Below are positions 62,771 to 64,000 of a stretch of 64,000 nt of DNA, one piece after another. The stretch spans positions 61,015,740 to 61,079,739 of the forward strand of contig NC_082691.1 in assembly GCF_949987515.2 (NCBI RefSeq). Direction: 5' to 3'. A program made the position numbers and the translations under genes. The notes beneath the pieces were generated by a model. That model saw nothing but the letters and a program-made list of their open reading frames with translations. It was not told the DNA's origin and searched no databases. The DNA comes from Delphinus delphis (Eukaryota > Chordata > Mammalia > Artiodactyla > Delphinidae). Each line of letters starts with the position of its first letter. Within the stretch, counting starts at the first letter, position 1.

Positions 62771-64000
62771 TCTAGAGGAAGGCTTTTCTGTAGTAGACTG
62801 GAGTTTCGTAAATCTAAGAACAATAGTGTCAAGGCCATACTGCCGCGTGGAATTCGGTCAGGGGCTGTTTATCAGTGTCTCTTTACTTTTTGCTCAGTTG
62901 TAAATCTGACTAAAAACCTAGTACTCCCTATGCCATTGGTCCAAAAATATCTTCATCCTAGAACAAGTGCACTCGGTAATTTTAAAAGTATTTTAATGAA
63001 ACTTATAGTGTCCATTGGATTAATGTTTTGTAAGGTGTAGAAACCCTTCTATGTGGCAGTTCATTTAAAAAACTATATCTTACCATAACAGATTCTTAAG
63101 GTGACTTATATGCCCATTGTAGAAAACTTGAAGAGTATTTTTAAGAGTTTTTAAAAAGCAGTAAATCCAAAAGGAATCAATTCAGTATATTATTTACATT
63201 TTTTAAATGGATTTTTAAAAATAGTTAACATCTTGCTATCTATACAGTTTCTAGCCTGCTTTTTTGTCCTACATTTCAAACATCACCCCAAATTATTTGA
63301 GCCTTTGTAGACACTCAGATGGCCTCTTGGTGCTCCATCATACGATAATGAACCCTAGATTTCCTAAACACTGTTGTTGAATACAGGTTATTATCAGCTT
63401 TTCACTATCATAAATAATCTGGGATTGATATTTCTGCTTTTCATGTTGCTTTGTAAGTAGCACAGCAACGTGAATTGTTGGGAGGGCTTTGGGACATGGT
63501 TATTTAATTCCTAGCCTGTGACAGAAGCAGACAGAAAAGTCTTATACCAAATGCAGCAGAGGAGACACAGGGACACCATTTGGATCACCTGACTCACAGG
63601 AAAAGTTCTGGAATTCCTAGGAATGTGGATTTCAAACTTGGCTAGACCAACCAAACCATGTATCTACGTGTACACATGTCTATGTAAGTAAATGTCAAAA
63701 AGAAAAACAAAGCTGGAGGGATAAACAGCAAACTTTTAGCAGAGGCAACTCCGGGATAATTAATTGGGATTAGAGAGAAGGGCAGGCAGAGAGGAAGCAC
63801 TTGAGGGGGTATTTTTTCCTTATTATCTTGTCTATATTCTTTGAATTCTTAATTATGAGAATATATTCATATGTAACTTGTGTAATATTTAAACCTAATA
63901 TGTTTTAGAGAGTGAGTTGGAGCCTCATGGAACAGGGTCTGAGCTATGTCAGCACACACTTTCACTCCTTTTTTAAGCAACCCTAGCACGACGCCGGCAC
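62771..64000. other. WIPF3: Intronic sequence to the window end
   Basis: AT-rich. The part at 63080-63430 looks like a decayed LINE ('atcataaataatctgggatt'). No WIPF3 terminal exon, poly(A) site or neighbouring gene is recognised. Confidence 0.5.

Larger units (their letters stand above)
48812..64000 (+). other. WIPF3: WIPF3 intron after coding exon 6 (open at the window end)
   Basis: I looked on the + strand for an acceptor followed by a phase-1 exon encoding the C-terminal tail (in human it starts SRTPGP as I recall) and found none up to 64000. The simplest reading is that the last coding exon and 3' UTR lie beyond the window and this whole interval is intronic. Its contents are mainly SINE, L1, L2 and MIR insertions, listed separately. 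Confidence 0.65.

Overview
This is a mammalian nuclear genomic window, almost certainly from a cetacean and probably a toothed whale. It holds about a dozen tRNA-Glu-derived CHR-type SINEs in long and short forms. The short form carries an internal deletion and ends in '...GCGTACCGC' plus poly(A). It also holds ruminant/cetacean-type L1 3' ends and older mammalian repeats (MIR, L2, MLT1-type LTR, hAT and Tigger-like DNA transposons). There are no prokaryotic genes, CRISPR arrays or operons. Nearly all short open frames are chance frames or repeat-derived.

The window lies inside one protein-coding gene on the + strand, which I identify as WIPF3 (WAS/WASL-interacting protein family member 3, also called CR16). 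Six coding exons can be placed: 2295-2354, 35983-36115, 38253-38384, 43609-44352, 47724-47873 and 48710-48811. They join in one frame into the first 440 residues plus one base. The splice sites are canonical and the phases agree. The order is a proline-rich profilin-type N terminus, a WH2 actin-binding motif, a conserved LGDLF...LR segment, a very proline-rich middle encoded by one 744-bp exon, and the WASP-binding motif (ESKFTFH...DFPPPDEY). The upstream non-coding exon(s) and the last coding exon with the stop codon and 3' UTR were not found and probably lie outside the window.

Layout: 1-2237 is the end of an upstream intron. 2238-2354 is the exon with the last 57 nt of 5' UTR and the start codon. 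2355-35982 is a 33.6-kb intron packed with repeats. 35983-48811 is the compact coding cluster. 48812-64000 is the next intron, with nested L1 and SINE insertions and a ~2.4-kb L1 fragment.

The points most worth a second look are these. The 3' splice site of the WH2 exon is also a perfect 5' splice-site consensus (CAG|GTAAGTA), the signature of recursive splicing. Two long perfect inverted repeats occur in the large intron (20 and 26 bp arms). A ~285-bp unclassified sequence is present twice in direct orientation, and its second copy splits an L2 element. A short poly(A)-tailed retrocopy has an exact 11-bp target-site duplication. A 72-bp perfectly alternating purine-pyrimidine tract has a (GC)n core. 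One CHR SINE has a short-type head joined to a long-type tail. I see no undescribed enzymatic or defence system.
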